DNA from: a virus
IMG/VR virus record: IMGVR_UViG_3300047562_000058
Span: 1 to 20,246 of that record
Reading direction: 5' to 3' (one strand)
DNA: 20,246 bases
Part shown: in pieces, positions 1-7,526 of the stretch
How positions within the stretch are numbered: the stretch's first letter is position 1
How the letters are laid out: each line of letters begins with the position of its first letter
The notes under the pieces: model-generated
Seen by the model: only the letters and a program-made list of their open reading frames with translations
What the model was told of the DNA's origin: nothing
Databases searched by the model: none
Made by a program: the position numbers and the translations under genes

Positions 1-857
1 AAGATTTAGAACGTAAGGTTCGTCTTGCTACAATCTTAGGGACTATTCAGTCTACGTATACTAAGTTCCCTTACCTTCGTAAGATCTGGCAGAAGAACAC
101 AGAAGAAGAACGTCTGTTGGGTGTAAGTCTTACAGGTATTATGGACAACCCTCTCATGACCACAAAGAATGCGGGTCTGGATAAAACATTGGAGCACCTA
201 CGTAATGTTGCTGTTACTACTAATGCTGAATGGGCTGAACGCCTTGGTATCCCTGTTTCTGCTGCTATCACTTGTGTCAAGCCCAGTGGCACTGTCTCCC
301 AGCTTGTCGATAGTGCTAGCGGTATTCATGCCCGTCACTCTCATTATTACATTAGGACTGTTCGTGGTGACAATAAAGATCCTCTAACACAGTTCATGAA
401 GGATCAGGGTATTCCATCTGAGCCATGTGTCAGGAAACCAGATACAACTACAGTCTTCTCATTCCCTATGAAGTCTCCTGATAATGCTGTAGTAACTGAA
501 GACCTGTCAGCTATTGATCAGCTAAAGATGTGGTTGGCTTATCAACGTAACTGGTGTGAACACAAACCATCTGTAACTATCAACGTCAAGTCTAACGAAT
601 GGTTCGAGGTAGGTTCATTTGTGTATGAACACTTCGATGAAATGTCAGGTGTATCCTTCATGCCCTATAACGAACACACCTATCAGCAACCACCCTATCA
701 GGATTGTAGTAAGACTGACTACGAAACTTTACTAGCTGTCATGCCTTCTGCTATTGACTGGTCTAAACTATCAGGCTATGAGCAAGAGGATAACACTTCT
801 GGTAGTCAGACACTTGCTTGCTCTGGTGACTCATGCGAAATCGTAGACCTAACGTAG
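1..857 (+). CDS. nrdJ: Class II (adenosylcobalamin-dependent) ribonucleotide reductase, C-terminal part
   Basis: This is the 3' part (284 residues) of a B12-dependent ribonucleoside-triphosphate reductase, which makes deoxynucleotides for phage DNA synthesis. The frame is open to the left edge, with its first full codon at base 3, so the gene is cut by the window and has no start here. Visible family motifs are NTEEERLLGVSLTGIMDN, then CVKPSGTVSQLV (substrate phosphate-binding region), then SGIHARHSHYYIRTVR. The extreme C terminus has a C-x4-C pair (ACSGDSCE), the swinging redox cysteines that re-reduce the active site in this class. The thiyl-radical cysteine region (NPCGE type) would lie upstream of the window. 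The next gene starts inside its last 25 bases. A monomeric Lactobacillus-type class II enzyme is the best match. Identity is firm; the exact subclass is less so. Confidence 0.95.
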   Translation, partial: DLERKVRLATILGTIQSTYTKFPYLRKIWQKNTEEERLLGVSLTGIMDNPLMTTKNAGLDKTLEHLRNVAVTTNAEWAERLGIPVSAAITCVKPSGTVSQLVDSASGIHARHSHYYIRTVRGDNKDPLTQFMKDQGIPSEPCVRKPDTTTVFSFPMKSPDNAVVTEDLSAIDQLKMWLAYQRNWCEHKPSVTINVKSNEWFEVGSFVYEHFDEMSGVSFMPYNEHTYQQPPYQDCSKTDYETLLAVMPSAIDWSKLSGYEQEDNTSGSQTLACSGDSCEIVDLT

Positions 858-1042
858 GTAAAGTTCCATCACCCTGCATTTTAGTGTGTCGTATTGAACA
901 CGGTTATTGTGCAGGGTGTAAACGAACCATTGACGAGATACGAGAGTGGAGTATAATGAGTGAATACGAACAAACAAAATTAAAACATGAGTTAATATGG
1001 AGACAACAGAATGTGGGTAGTAATAAGCCGAAACCAATGTAA
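833..1042 (+). CDS. DUF1289 family cysteine-motif protein
   Basis: A 69-residue protein with the DUF1289 signature SPCILVC..., followed by YCAGCKRTIDEIREWS. Four cysteines lie at residues 15, 19, 26 and 29 (C-x3-C-x6-C-x2-C), and W39 falls in the conserved WS position. DUF1289 proteins are short and common in Proteobacteria. Their biochemical role is not established, and the cysteine layout suggests a metal or Fe-S site (inference). The gene begins 25 bases before the nrdJ stop and ends 32 bases inside the glutaredoxin gene, so it is locked between two genes of ribonucleotide reduction and is probably translationally coupled to both. A redox or cofactor role linked to the reductase is possible but not shown. 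The C-terminal tail after residue 55 is basic and unlike the family core. Confidence 0.85.
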   Translation: MRNRRPNVGKVPSPCILVCRIEHGYCAGCKRTIDEIREWSIMSEYEQTKLKHELIWRQQNVGSNKPKPM

Positions 1043-1241
1043 CTTTTGTGATGATGCTAAAGCTTTATTAAAAGGCTCTGGTAAACAATACGTAGAATAT
1101 AATATTCAAAGTGGTAGTAGTAAATGGTTATTGAATCTTTTAAAACTATCTGGTATACAAACAGTACCACAGATATTTGATAGTGAGGGAAAACATATTG
1201 GTGGCTATACAGAACTGAAACAATTTTTAAATCCACAATAA
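1011..1241 (+). CDS. grx: Glutaredoxin
   Basis: A 76-residue single-domain glutaredoxin with all the main parts of the fold. The dithiol active site is C10-N-F-C13 after the first strand (MWVVISRNQC), the cis-proline loop is TVPQIF (T51-V52-P53), and the glutathione-binding GGY is at residues 64-66. The length is typical of a minimal phage or bacterial glutaredoxin. Its likely job is to pass electrons to the C-terminal cysteines of the NrdJ encoded just upstream, using host glutathione. That pairing is inferred from the operon. A GGAGA Shine-Dalgarno lies about 8 bases before the ATG, inside the overlapping DUF1289 gene. The CNFC motif differs from the classical CPYC, with Asn replacing Pro, which would be expected to shift its redox potential. 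Confidence 0.93.
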   Translation: MWVVISRNQCNFCDDAKALLKGSGKQYVEYNIQSGSSKWLLNLLKLSGIQTVPQIFDSEGKHIGGYTELKQFLNPQ

Positions 1242-1252
1242 AGGAGTACACA

Positions 1253-1708
1253 ATGACAGTACGTAAGCAATTTAGCCGAGCACTTTATGATGCATATGAT
1301 GCACCAGCAAAAGATAAACTAGTAGTATATCTAGAAAGTGTAGGGCATGAAATTAAAAACACAGAGGAGAATTACTTTGTAGATGTAGTCTCTACAAAGA
1401 AAGACTATACATACTTTAATGAGGCAGAGGTCAAGGTTGCATGGAGTGGTGACTGGCCTACACACTGGGAAGACATACGTATCCCTGCACGTAAGGGACG
1501 GTTGTTGGAAAAGTACGAAGGCGAGAATGGTGTACTAAACTTTTACATTTTTCGTAAAGATCTCAAGCAAGCATGGCGCATTAAAGATACTAGCCTAACA
1601 GATGACAGATTACGTGAAGCATTCGGACGTAACATCATGAAGGGTGAACAGTTCTATCACATACCTTACACAGAAGCGGAGTTAATTATTATAGGAGAAG
1701 CAGCATGA
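1253..1708 (+). CDS. Unknown phage protein, possible PD-(D/E)xK nuclease fold
   Basis: A 151-residue protein I do not recognise by name. The ATG is preceded by a clear AAGGAG 9 bases upstream. The arrangement D44, then about 15 residues, then E59-V-K61 (in YFNEAEVKVAW), followed by DIRIPARK with R76 and K81, resembles the core of PD-(D/E)xK nucleases: an acidic residue on one strand and ExK on the next. The C-terminal half has hydrophobic strands (NFYIFRKDLKQAW) and a YHIPYTEAEL segment. If it is a nuclease, it could process DNA or recycle host DNA into nucleotides, which would fit the nucleotide-metabolism operon. The fold call is weak because it rests on spacing alone. The stop codon overlaps the next gene by 4 bases (ATGA). 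Confidence 0.8.
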   Translation: MTVRKQFSRALYDAYDAPAKDKLVVYLESVGHEIKNTEENYFVDVVSTKKDYTYFNEAEVKVAWSGDWPTHWEDIRIPARKGRLLEKYEGENGVLNFYIFRKDLKQAWRIKDTSLTDDRLREAFGRNIMKGEQFYHIPYTEAELIIIGEAA

Positions 1709-1935
1709 ACACTACTACTAAACGATTAACAAGATTAGAACGTGGACTAGGTAAATACGATGCACCTTTACGTATGCAGTACGATAAAGGATACGCAGAT
1801 TTTAATAAGGGACGTGTAGGCAATCCCTTTGCAGAAGACACGATGCAGTATCGTGAATGGGAACGAGGGTTCAACGATGCCTACTACGAGCAATTAAAGA
1901 GGGTACAACAGTATGACATTAGAGGAAGAGGCTAA
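1705..1935 (+). CDS. Small RMF-like protein (putative ribosome-modulation-factor fold)
   Basis: A 76-residue basic protein translated from an ATGA overlap with the previous gene, with AGGAGA upstream of the ATG. Residues 28-62 have the pattern of ribosome modulation factor and related small proteins: DKGYADFNKG (aromatic-Gly helix), a short loop containing NPF, then REWERGFNDAY (Trp-x-x-Gly-Phe helix). RMF in enterobacteria pairs ribosomes into inactive 100S dimers, but many RMF-like phage proteins have no tested role. Here it sits between the unknown protein and mazG and overlaps mazG by 23 bases. Both genes might act on growth-state physiology of the host (inference). The alternative is simply a conserved hypothetical phage protein. 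It is certainly coding, judging by the overlaps and codon use. Confidence 0.75.
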   Translation: MNTTTKRLTRLERGLGKYDAPLRMQYDKGYADFNKGRVGNPFAEDTMQYREWERGFNDAYYEQLKRVQQYDIRGRG

Positions 1936-2275
1936 ACAGTACATGGAACAGAAGTACGAAAACCTAAACTTCAGATCATACCAAGACATGGCAGCTGAGA
2001 CTGCTATATATAAATCCGAACATCAGGTAATATATCCTGCACTAGGACTGGCAGCAGAGGCAGGTGAGGTAGCCAACAAAGTAAAGAAGATCTTACGTGA
2101 TGGTAAGTTTGATAGGAATGCTATTGCAGATGAAGTGGGGGACTGTCTGTGGTACATTGCTGCACTATGTCGGGACTTAAATGTTGACTTGAAGGAACTT
2201 GCAACAAACAATTTACGTAAATTGCATGATCGTAAAGTCAGGGGAGTCATTCAAGGTAGTGGTGATAGTAGGTAA
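1913..2275 (+). CDS. mazG: MazG-like nucleotide pyrophosphohydrolase
   Basis: A 120-residue single-domain MazG-type enzyme of the all-alpha NTP-PPase superfamily. The metal-binding motif is complete: E49-x2-E52 with K56 in the first helix (LAAEAGEVANKVKK), then E74-x2-D77 in AIADEVGDCLWYIA. The C terminus (NNLRKLHDRKVRG, then GSGDSR) is typical of phage MazG-like proteins. The family hydrolyses nucleoside triphosphates to monophosphates and pyrophosphate. In marine phages it has been proposed to adjust (p)ppGpp or clean nucleotide pools, and the real substrate is debated. It starts 23 bases inside the RMF-like gene and is the last gene of the rightward operon. Its stop lies just before the inter-operon hairpin. 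Confidence 0.93.
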   Translation: MTLEEEAKQYMEQKYENLNFRSYQDMAAETAIYKSEHQVIYPALGLAAEAGEVANKVKKILRDGKFDRNAIADEVGDCLWYIAALCRDLNVDLKELATNNLRKLHDRKVRGVIQGSGDSR

Positions 2276-2304
2276 AAAAATAGGGGGCTGTGATGGCCCC
2301 CTTA
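2276..2304. terminator. Bidirectional terminator between convergent operons
   Basis: A perfect 7-bp stem, AGGGGGC at 2282-2288 and GCCCCCT at 2296-2302, closes a 7-base loop. On the - strand the stem is followed by seven T (the A7 run at 2274-2280), a strong intrinsic terminator for the long leftward operon. On the + strand only a weaker T-rich run (TTATTTG, then a T6 a few bases further on) follows. The last base of the hairpin is also the last base of the leftward TAA stop, and the A7 run begins inside the mazG TAA. Confidence 0.85.
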
Positions 2305-5300
2305 TTTGTATGCTTTTTTGTATGAATCACCAATGGCTTTCAGTCGTTGTAAGTCTTTAGTGCTTAAAGGATCTGGTGTTCTACCGTACCGATCTACGAA
2401 GTCAGTACCTGCTTGCTTACGATACTCTGGCGTTAAACGACGATAGCTAATCATTGCCCTTGTATAATCATCGCCCTGCGTAATACTGCCTTCACTGACT
2501 TTAGTTTTTATTTTATTTATTTGTTCAGTTATAAACGGTTTAATATTATTATTCACAAACTCTTGTTCTGTATATTCAGACTTCAATGTTTCTGGTTTAT
2601 CTTTGTAGATTTCACGTAAACGTTTCTCACGTTTCTTTGCAACATCTACTACAGTAGGAACGTACTCACGAAGCAATGCATTTTCAAATCTACGAATAGA
2701 TGGTACATTACTACGACTACCTAACAGATAATCTTGAAAGCCAAGGTTACGTAGATATTCACCTTCTTCTGAATCCTTAGTGCTAAGGTTAAGACCTAAG
2801 AATACACGAGACAGTGGTGACACACGTTCCTTTGATTCAGCAAACAGAAACTCACGTGAAGGTGCAGCAGCTTCTTCCTCTGCACTCACACCAAATCCAC
2901 GTTGTTTGAACGGACGTGACAGTTCATTCATAAGTGTTGTTTCAAAGTCTAGTGTAGGATCACTAGCCATGTCTTTATACTCAGTGCCACGATGTCCTGT
3001 AGCACGTTCAGCTTCTACCACCTGTGCAAATGGCACTAGCCACGTAGACAGATAGTTACCTAGTGGTCTACCAAGTGCACGACCAGCAGTTTCACCCACA
3101 CTTAAGTCCTCACCACTAGCAATGCTAGTGATTTCTTCTAGAATAGAATTACCAACTCCAGTACGAACATTTGTACCAACAAACAATTCAACAAACTCTT
3201 GTGAGTTAAACCAGTCATCAAACGTACCGTCCATTAATCGCTTGGTTGCTTCACCAAGATACATAAACTGTGGTAATGGGTACAGTGCAGTACTGTCCAT
3301 CTGTGTATCATCACTGATGCTAATCTGATTATACTCAGCAGGTGCTTCATCAGATGTACGGTACATGTAAGCTGCACCTATAGCAGCCATGCCCTGTAAG
3401 TTACGTGATATACGTTGACGATCTTTAGCAGTCAGTGGACCACCGCCAACCTTTCCCAACGTCACAAGGGATGTCAGCTTACGTGTTAATGGAATGGATG
3501 CACCAGCAGTATACTGACCCATTAGTTCCATACTATTAAACATAAACCGTGGGAAAGGTGCAACAACAGTAAGGTGATTACGTACAATAAAGTTAGATGT
3601 CTCTCTAAAAAAATCTACATCAGGCTGTTTAGCATAGGTAACGTCTAGTGCTTTAGTAACAGAATCATCTACAAGATTAATGAAACTACGTTTACCTTCT
3701 GGCTTAACTGTAGATGCATCATTGATAAGATCACGAAGCTTACCCTGTTGTAGTAAATCAATTAGATCAGCGCCATATTCATTGCGTACTTGTCGTTGCA
3801 GTTCAGCAAAGAATTGACCACGACGTATCAAGTATTCCTGCCAACGGTTAGGTGTGTTAATTACATCAACAGCATTTTCCATAGTGGTAAGTATAGAATC
3901 AGTGATACCACCCTCACCACGACCCATACCTTTCTGGATCTCGTTGATGTTGTTATACATCCTATCTAGTTGTTTAGCAAATTCAGGTTGTTCCAAAATA
4001 AAATCAGAATAACCTTTAGCTATGTCAGGACGTGAGAACATATAACTCATATGCCTAAAGCTATCACGCCAGTTCTGTCCAGATATAAGTTGACCAGCAC
4101 CCTTTAACATAGCAGTGTCCATGACATTGCCTAAACCTTCAAGAGGTGCACGAATAGCAGCAGAGGAAAGGTTACGTGCAGCAGTAGCAATTTGTGATAC
4201 TAACCCACCACGACGAATACCTTCAATACGCTGCGCAGCTTTACGTATATTACCCTGAGCTTCTAACAGCTTCTTTTGATCAGCATCTAGCTTCTCTGTT
4301 AGTGGCCGTGCACGTTTAATCTGCGACAACTTGTTCAGCATCTTACCCGCTTCAGAACCAGATCCTACTACAGTAAGAACATAATCTTCAAACGATAAAC
4401 CGTATTTGTTTAGATCATCAATCAACGCCTGACCATCTAGTTCCTTGTTAACTGTAAGTTCAAACAGATTATCAATGACAGACTTTTTGTCATTCCATGC
4501 AGTTGGATTACGTTTCTTTAGATCACTAGCAATAGCTACAATACCATCAAACTTTTCTGGCTTTAGTAGTGGTTGAAACAATGTGTCGTCACCAGCAGCT
4601 AACTCTCTAAAGATTGGAGCAACTTCATCACCCATAGCATCAATAGCTGTATCTTTACCTGCTTGTTTAGCCAGTTCAGGATCAAGTACTTTACGACCAT
4701 TAACTTCGACAGATACAGTCTTACCTGTTCTCTCTTCAAACTCTATGATTAACTGTTCAGATATATCTTTATTCTGTTCAGCAGCCTTACGTGCAGTCTG
4801 ACGTGCTTCTTCTTGTGCTTCTAGTGTAGCTAGTTCAGCACTTTCAAAAGAGTTACGTCGTGCAGTTTCAAGTGCTTTCTTATCGAGAGGTATTTGTTTG
4901 GCTAGTCCAGCAGCATCTTTAGTTGCTGTACGACGTACAACATCAGCAGCACCAACTATGTTACCTAGTGCAGGTACAGTCTCTGAAAACTCCAGACCAG
5001 CACCTGCCATATTCATGATGCGATCAGTTAATTCACGTTCATCTTTAGCCTTGCCAGATCTGCCACCAGCTACTGCCACATCTACAAAGTCGTATAGATA
5101 GCTACCGACCTGTTGTCCTTTAGCTTTCTTTAAAAAACTTTCTATTTGATCGCCAGTATACGCTGTTACATTCTGTACTATGTCAGCAAAACCAAATAAT
5201 AATTTAGTACCAGTACCACTTGAACCAGCAGCAGTCATAATTGATCTTGATATAGGATCAATACCTGTCATACTTTTACTTTGTTCTTCTATTATCTGGC

Positions 5301-5682
5301 CCATACCTGCGGCGATCTGTTCATAGTCTTCATCTGTTAAGTCAGGACGTTCAGCAGCCACACGTTCAACACGTGTCATACGATCTGTCTGTTCTAATGC
5401 ACCACTCTCTAGTGCACCATCAGGTACAGGCAACATACGTTTAACATAGTAATCTACGTAACGATCATCATCTTCAAATGGAGATAATTCATCTGCTACT
5501 TCAGGTTCACTGGTATCAGGAATGTCTTCTTCATATGCTGGTGCAGCAGTCATACTATCAAAGAACGCATCAACAGATACAGAAGAAGTGGGTACAGGTT
5601 TATCCTGCCCCACTGTAGGTTGTTCTGGTTGTTGTTGTGTGACTACACCATCATCTTCAAAGAATGCATCGAAATTATCCAC
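2302..5682 (-). CDS. Putative internal virion / DNA-ejection protein (1126 aa)
   Basis: The largest protein of the leftward operon and its last gene. The N terminus is acidic and low-complexity, with a DAFF motif twice (residues 5-8 and 38-41). Residues 275-315 are rich in Ala, Glu and Gln and look like a coiled coil. Around residues 490-525 a basic GIRRGG is followed by amphipathic Ala/Ser helices. The rest is mostly helical, with no catalytic motif that I recognise and no lysozyme or transglycosylase signature. Size, position at the end of the structural operon and helical amphipathic composition resemble the large internal or ejection proteins of podoviruses (T7 gp15/gp16, P22 gp16), but I see no direct sequence match. 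The start is a GTG with TTGGAG 7 bases upstream, just 2 bases after the stop of the preceding gene. Confidence 0.9.
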   Translation of the reverse strand: MDNFDAFFEDDGVVTQQQPEQPTVGQDKPVPTSSVSVDAFFDSMTAAPAYEEDIPDTSEPEVADELSPFEDDDRYVDYYVKRMLPVPDGALESGALEQTDRMTRVERVAAERPDLTDEDYEQIAAGMGQIIEEQSKSMTGIDPISRSIMTAAGSSGTGTKLLFGFADIVQNVTAYTGDQIESFLKKAKGQQVGSYLYDFVDVAVAGGRSGKAKDERELTDRIMNMAGAGLEFSETVPALGNIVGAADVVRRTATKDAAGLAKQIPLDKKALETARRNSFESAELATLEAQEEARQTARKAAEQNKDISEQLIIEFEERTGKTVSVEVNGRKVLDPELAKQAGKDTAIDAMGDEVAPIFRELAAGDDTLFQPLLKPEKFDGIVAIASDLKKRNPTAWNDKKSVIDNLFELTVNKELDGQALIDDLNKYGLSFEDYVLTVVGSGSEAGKMLNKLSQIKRARPLTEKLDADQKKLLEAQGNIRKAAQRIEGIRRGGLVSQIATAARNLSSAAIRAPLEGLGNVMDTAMLKGAGQLISGQNWRDSFRHMSYMFSRPDIAKGYSDFILEQPEFAKQLDRMYNNINEIQKGMGRGEGGITDSILTTMENAVDVINTPNRWQEYLIRRGQFFAELQRQVRNEYGADLIDLLQQGKLRDLINDASTVKPEGKRSFINLVDDSVTKALDVTYAKQPDVDFFRETSNFIVRNHLTVVAPFPRFMFNSMELMGQYTAGASIPLTRKLTSLVTLGKVGGGPLTAKDRQRISRNLQGMAAIGAAYMYRTSDEAPAEYNQISISDDTQMDSTALYPLPQFMYLGEATKRLMDGTFDDWFNSQEFVELFVGTNVRTGVGNSILEEITSIASGEDLSVGETAGRALGRPLGNYLSTWLVPFAQVVEAERATGHRGTEYKDMASDPTLDFETTLMNELSRPFKQRGFGVSAEEEAAAPSREFLFAESKERVSPLSRVFLGLNLSTKDSEEGEYLRNLGFQDYLLGSRSNVPSIRRFENALLREYVPTVVDVAKKREKRLREIYKDKPETLKSEYTEQEFVNNNIKPFITEQINKIKTKVSEGSITQGDDYTRAMISYRRLTPEYRKQAGTDFVDRYGRTPDPLSTKDLQRLKAIGDSYKKAYK

Positions 5683-5684
5683 GG

Positions 5685-6809
5685 TTATTCTCCAACAAAT
5701 GGCAGTCCTGTCTCAGGGTCAGGTACACCCGTATAGATCACAAGACGTGTGCCACCTTGTGCTGTAGTAACTTGGATAACATCGCCAACTTTGTATGCAC
5801 CTGATTCTAGGTTAGTTTTAAACGTATCTTTATCCACTGTGTCTTTCAAGTAGCTAGTCTTCAGTTCTGCATCCATACCCATAGCAACTTGTCTACGTCC
5901 ATATTGCAGTAATCCTCTACGAGCATCATCACGAATAGTCTTAATGTTATCTGCCATAGTTGGATCTTGCAACGCACCATACGTACCATTAAGGTAATTA
6001 GCAGTATCTAATTCAGCAGAATAGTATGCACCCTCACGTCCTTCAAGTTCACCTTCAATGTTACCCTCAAGGTCAGTCTTAAAACCAACGGAGTTTAGTT
6101 TAGTTTTACGTGCAGCAGTAGTCGCAGATGCAATAGTACCATAAGTAAAGGAAGGTGTATTACCCCCTGTTTCTTCTCGTTCATTATCTTTCATGCGTTT
6201 AAGATCTGCAAGCAATTGGTTCTCTTCTAGTTCAAGAGCTTTCAGTTTTTCGGGATTAGATGTACGTACCTTTTGCTGAGAGATCTTTGCAAGACGTGCA
6301 CTAAATGTAGTCTCATACTCATTGGGAGAAGCGTACAACTGTGTAAACATTTCTTGGTTAAGGCCAAAACCACCACCTGTTTTTTCTATTGTACCTGTAG
6401 TAAGTGGTGTCTGCATTACACGTTCTTCACCTGTAAGTGTTTCATCAATAATCTTCTGATCATCGACATCCATGTTTCCACTTACACTAGGCAACGTCCA
6501 TAGTGCATTAACATCCATCTTACCAAGGGCTTTCTCTCCAGTAGAGATAGCAAACTTAGTTGCACCTTTACCCTTCTTCATGATCTCGCCAATGATCTCG
6601 TCATTGTAACCAAGCATAGAAAGCATACCAGATGTCTCTTCAACATATGCTTTTTCTTTTTCACGAGATGCAGCACGTGCAGCACGTTGACGCATTGCAA
6701 GCTGACGTTCTTCCTCTAAACGTTTTTCTAGACGTGCCTCTTCATCTTCAATACGTTCAGTAAGCTTAGACGAGAAACCACCAATAAATCCACCAAGATT
6801 AAATGCCAT
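5685..6809 (-). CDS. Unknown virion-associated protein with N-terminal coiled coil (374 aa)
   Basis: It opens with a short hydrophobic glycine-rich segment (AFNLGGFIGGF), followed by a highly charged helix at residues 16-55 that is rich in Glu, Arg and Lys and is a likely coiled coil. The middle has a second charged helix (LKALELEENQLLADLKRM). The C terminus ends in beta-like sequence (VGDVIQVTT, then TRLVIYTGVPDPETGLPF), which reads like a small terminal domain. I do not recognise a named family. It lies between the 170-residue protein (1-base TAATG overlap) and the large putative ejection protein, so a virion or ejection role is inferred from position. A strong GAGGAG precedes the ATG. Confidence 0.85.
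   Translation of the reverse strand: MAFNLGGFIGGFSSKLTERIEDEEARLEKRLEEERQLAMRQRAARAASREKEKAYVEETSGMLSMLGYNDEIIGEIMKKGKGATKFAISTGEKALGKMDVNALWTLPSVSGNMDVDDQKIIDETLTGEERVMQTPLTTGTIEKTGGGFGLNQEMFTQLYASPNEYETTFSARLAKISQQKVRTSNPEKLKALELEENQLLADLKRMKDNEREETGGNTPSFTYGTIASATTAARKTKLNSVGFKTDLEGNIEGELEGREGAYYSAELDTANYLNGTYGALQDPTMADNIKTIRDDARRGLLQYGRRQVAMGMDAELKTSYLKDTVDKDTFKTNLESGAYKVGDVIQVTTAQGGTRLVIYTGVPDPETGLPFVGE
5690..5695 (-). promoter_or_regulatory. Shine-Dalgarno site for the GTG start at 5682
   Basis: TTGGAG on the - strand lies 7 bases before the GTG at 5682 and inside the last codons of the preceding gene. No ATG is in a comparable position, so this site decides the non-ATG start of the 1126-residue protein. 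Confidence 0.7.
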
Positions 6810-7321
6810 TATGATCTCCTCGCCATTAGACCACTTTTAGGTGTGGTCATTTCTTCTTCGCCTACTAGTTCTTCAAGTGACATTTCTTTTTCAGCGGGTT
6901 CACTACGTTTGTCTTTAGCTTTCTTTAATGCCAAAGCAATCTTACTTTCACTGATTTTGTCACTGTCTACACGTTTCTCAGTACCCATACTGTATTCAAT
7001 GCCAGCGTCATCCGCAATGAATGCAATCATTTCTATGATCACAGGCATTACAAGCATACCCACATCAATTGTGTGTAGCCCCTGCATGACACCACCAATC
7101 TGTAGACTGTTAGCAATTGTAGTTACAGGCACACCCATTTCAAGTACGTCAAGTAATTGGTCTTGTGCATCTTCGTCTGTTAAACGAGGAATGTAATGTT
7201 CAATGGCTTGTTCTACAGTACTGTAACGTGGCGGTTGTTGCCACGGCCTATTACCCACTTCTGTTGTAAGTGATTGCCCAGCAATAGGAGCATCAAAACT
7301 AATCTCAGGTGTCTTTGCCAT
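6809..7321 (-). CDS. Conserved marine-phage structural-region protein of unknown function (170 aa)
   Basis: It has a proline-rich N terminus (PIAGQSLTTE, then RPWQQPPRY), an acidic helical part (LTDEDAQDQLLDVLEMGVP) and a hydrophobic stretch at about residues 86-103 (DVGMLVMPVIIEMIAFIA). The C-terminal tail is charged. The order PG/AG-x-SLTTE, PW..PP, LTDEDA, GVMQG-x-H-x-IDVG is one I associate with an uncharacterised family found near the tail genes of many marine phages (from memory, not a search). The hydrophobic part could be a buried helix or membrane segment of an ejected protein. It starts 17 bases inside the preceding 70-residue gene and ends in a TAATG overlap with the next. Confidence 0.85.
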   Translation of the reverse strand: MAKTPEISFDAPIAGQSLTTEVGNRPWQQPPRYSTVEQAIEHYIPRLTDEDAQDQLLDVLEMGVPVTTIANSLQIGGVMQGLHTIDVGMLVMPVIIEMIAFIADDAGIEYSMGTEKRVDSDKISESKIALALKKAKDKRSEPAEKEMSLEELVGEEEMTTPKSGLMARRS

Positions 7322-7517
7322 TGTTTAACTTTCTACGTTGTTCACGAATCTGTGATACATAACGAGATACACGCATCAATGCATCATCCTTACGTTCCAT
7401 ACTCTTGTCACGTACATCACGTTTAGGTGCAAGTAGACCCTTACGTTCTGATTTCTTATCTATGATTTCTTCTGTAACTGGAAGATTCATGTAGGTACGT
7501 TTAGCTTGATTATACAT
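7305..7517 (-). CDS. Small basic protein of unknown function (70 aa)
   Basis: A 70-residue, strongly charged protein rich in Lys and Arg, with KKSERKG near residue 22 and RVSRYVSQIREQRRKL towards the C terminus. It has no hydrophobic segment and no cysteine. The ATG follows an AAGGT Shine-Dalgarno shortly after the stop of the 640-residue gene. It overlaps the next gene by 17 bases, which supports real translation. It could be a small DNA-binding or virion-packaged protein given its charge, but nothing in it identifies a family. Confidence 0.8.
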   Translation of the reverse strand: MYNQAKRTYMNLPVTEEIIDKKSERKGLLAPKRDVRDKSMERKDDALMRVSRYVSQIREQRRKLNNGKDT

Positions 7518-7526
7518 TATATTACC

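Noticed and set aside
849-1251. - strand frames opposite the DUF1289 and glutaredoxin genes
   Set aside because: They are antisense to two genes with clear family motifs, and their products (Tyr/Val-rich) look like shadow translations.
6843-7196. + strand frame of 117 codons inside the 170-residue gene region
   Set aside because: It is antisense to a well-supported leftward gene, Ser/Ile-rich, and has no ribosome-binding site or family resemblance.
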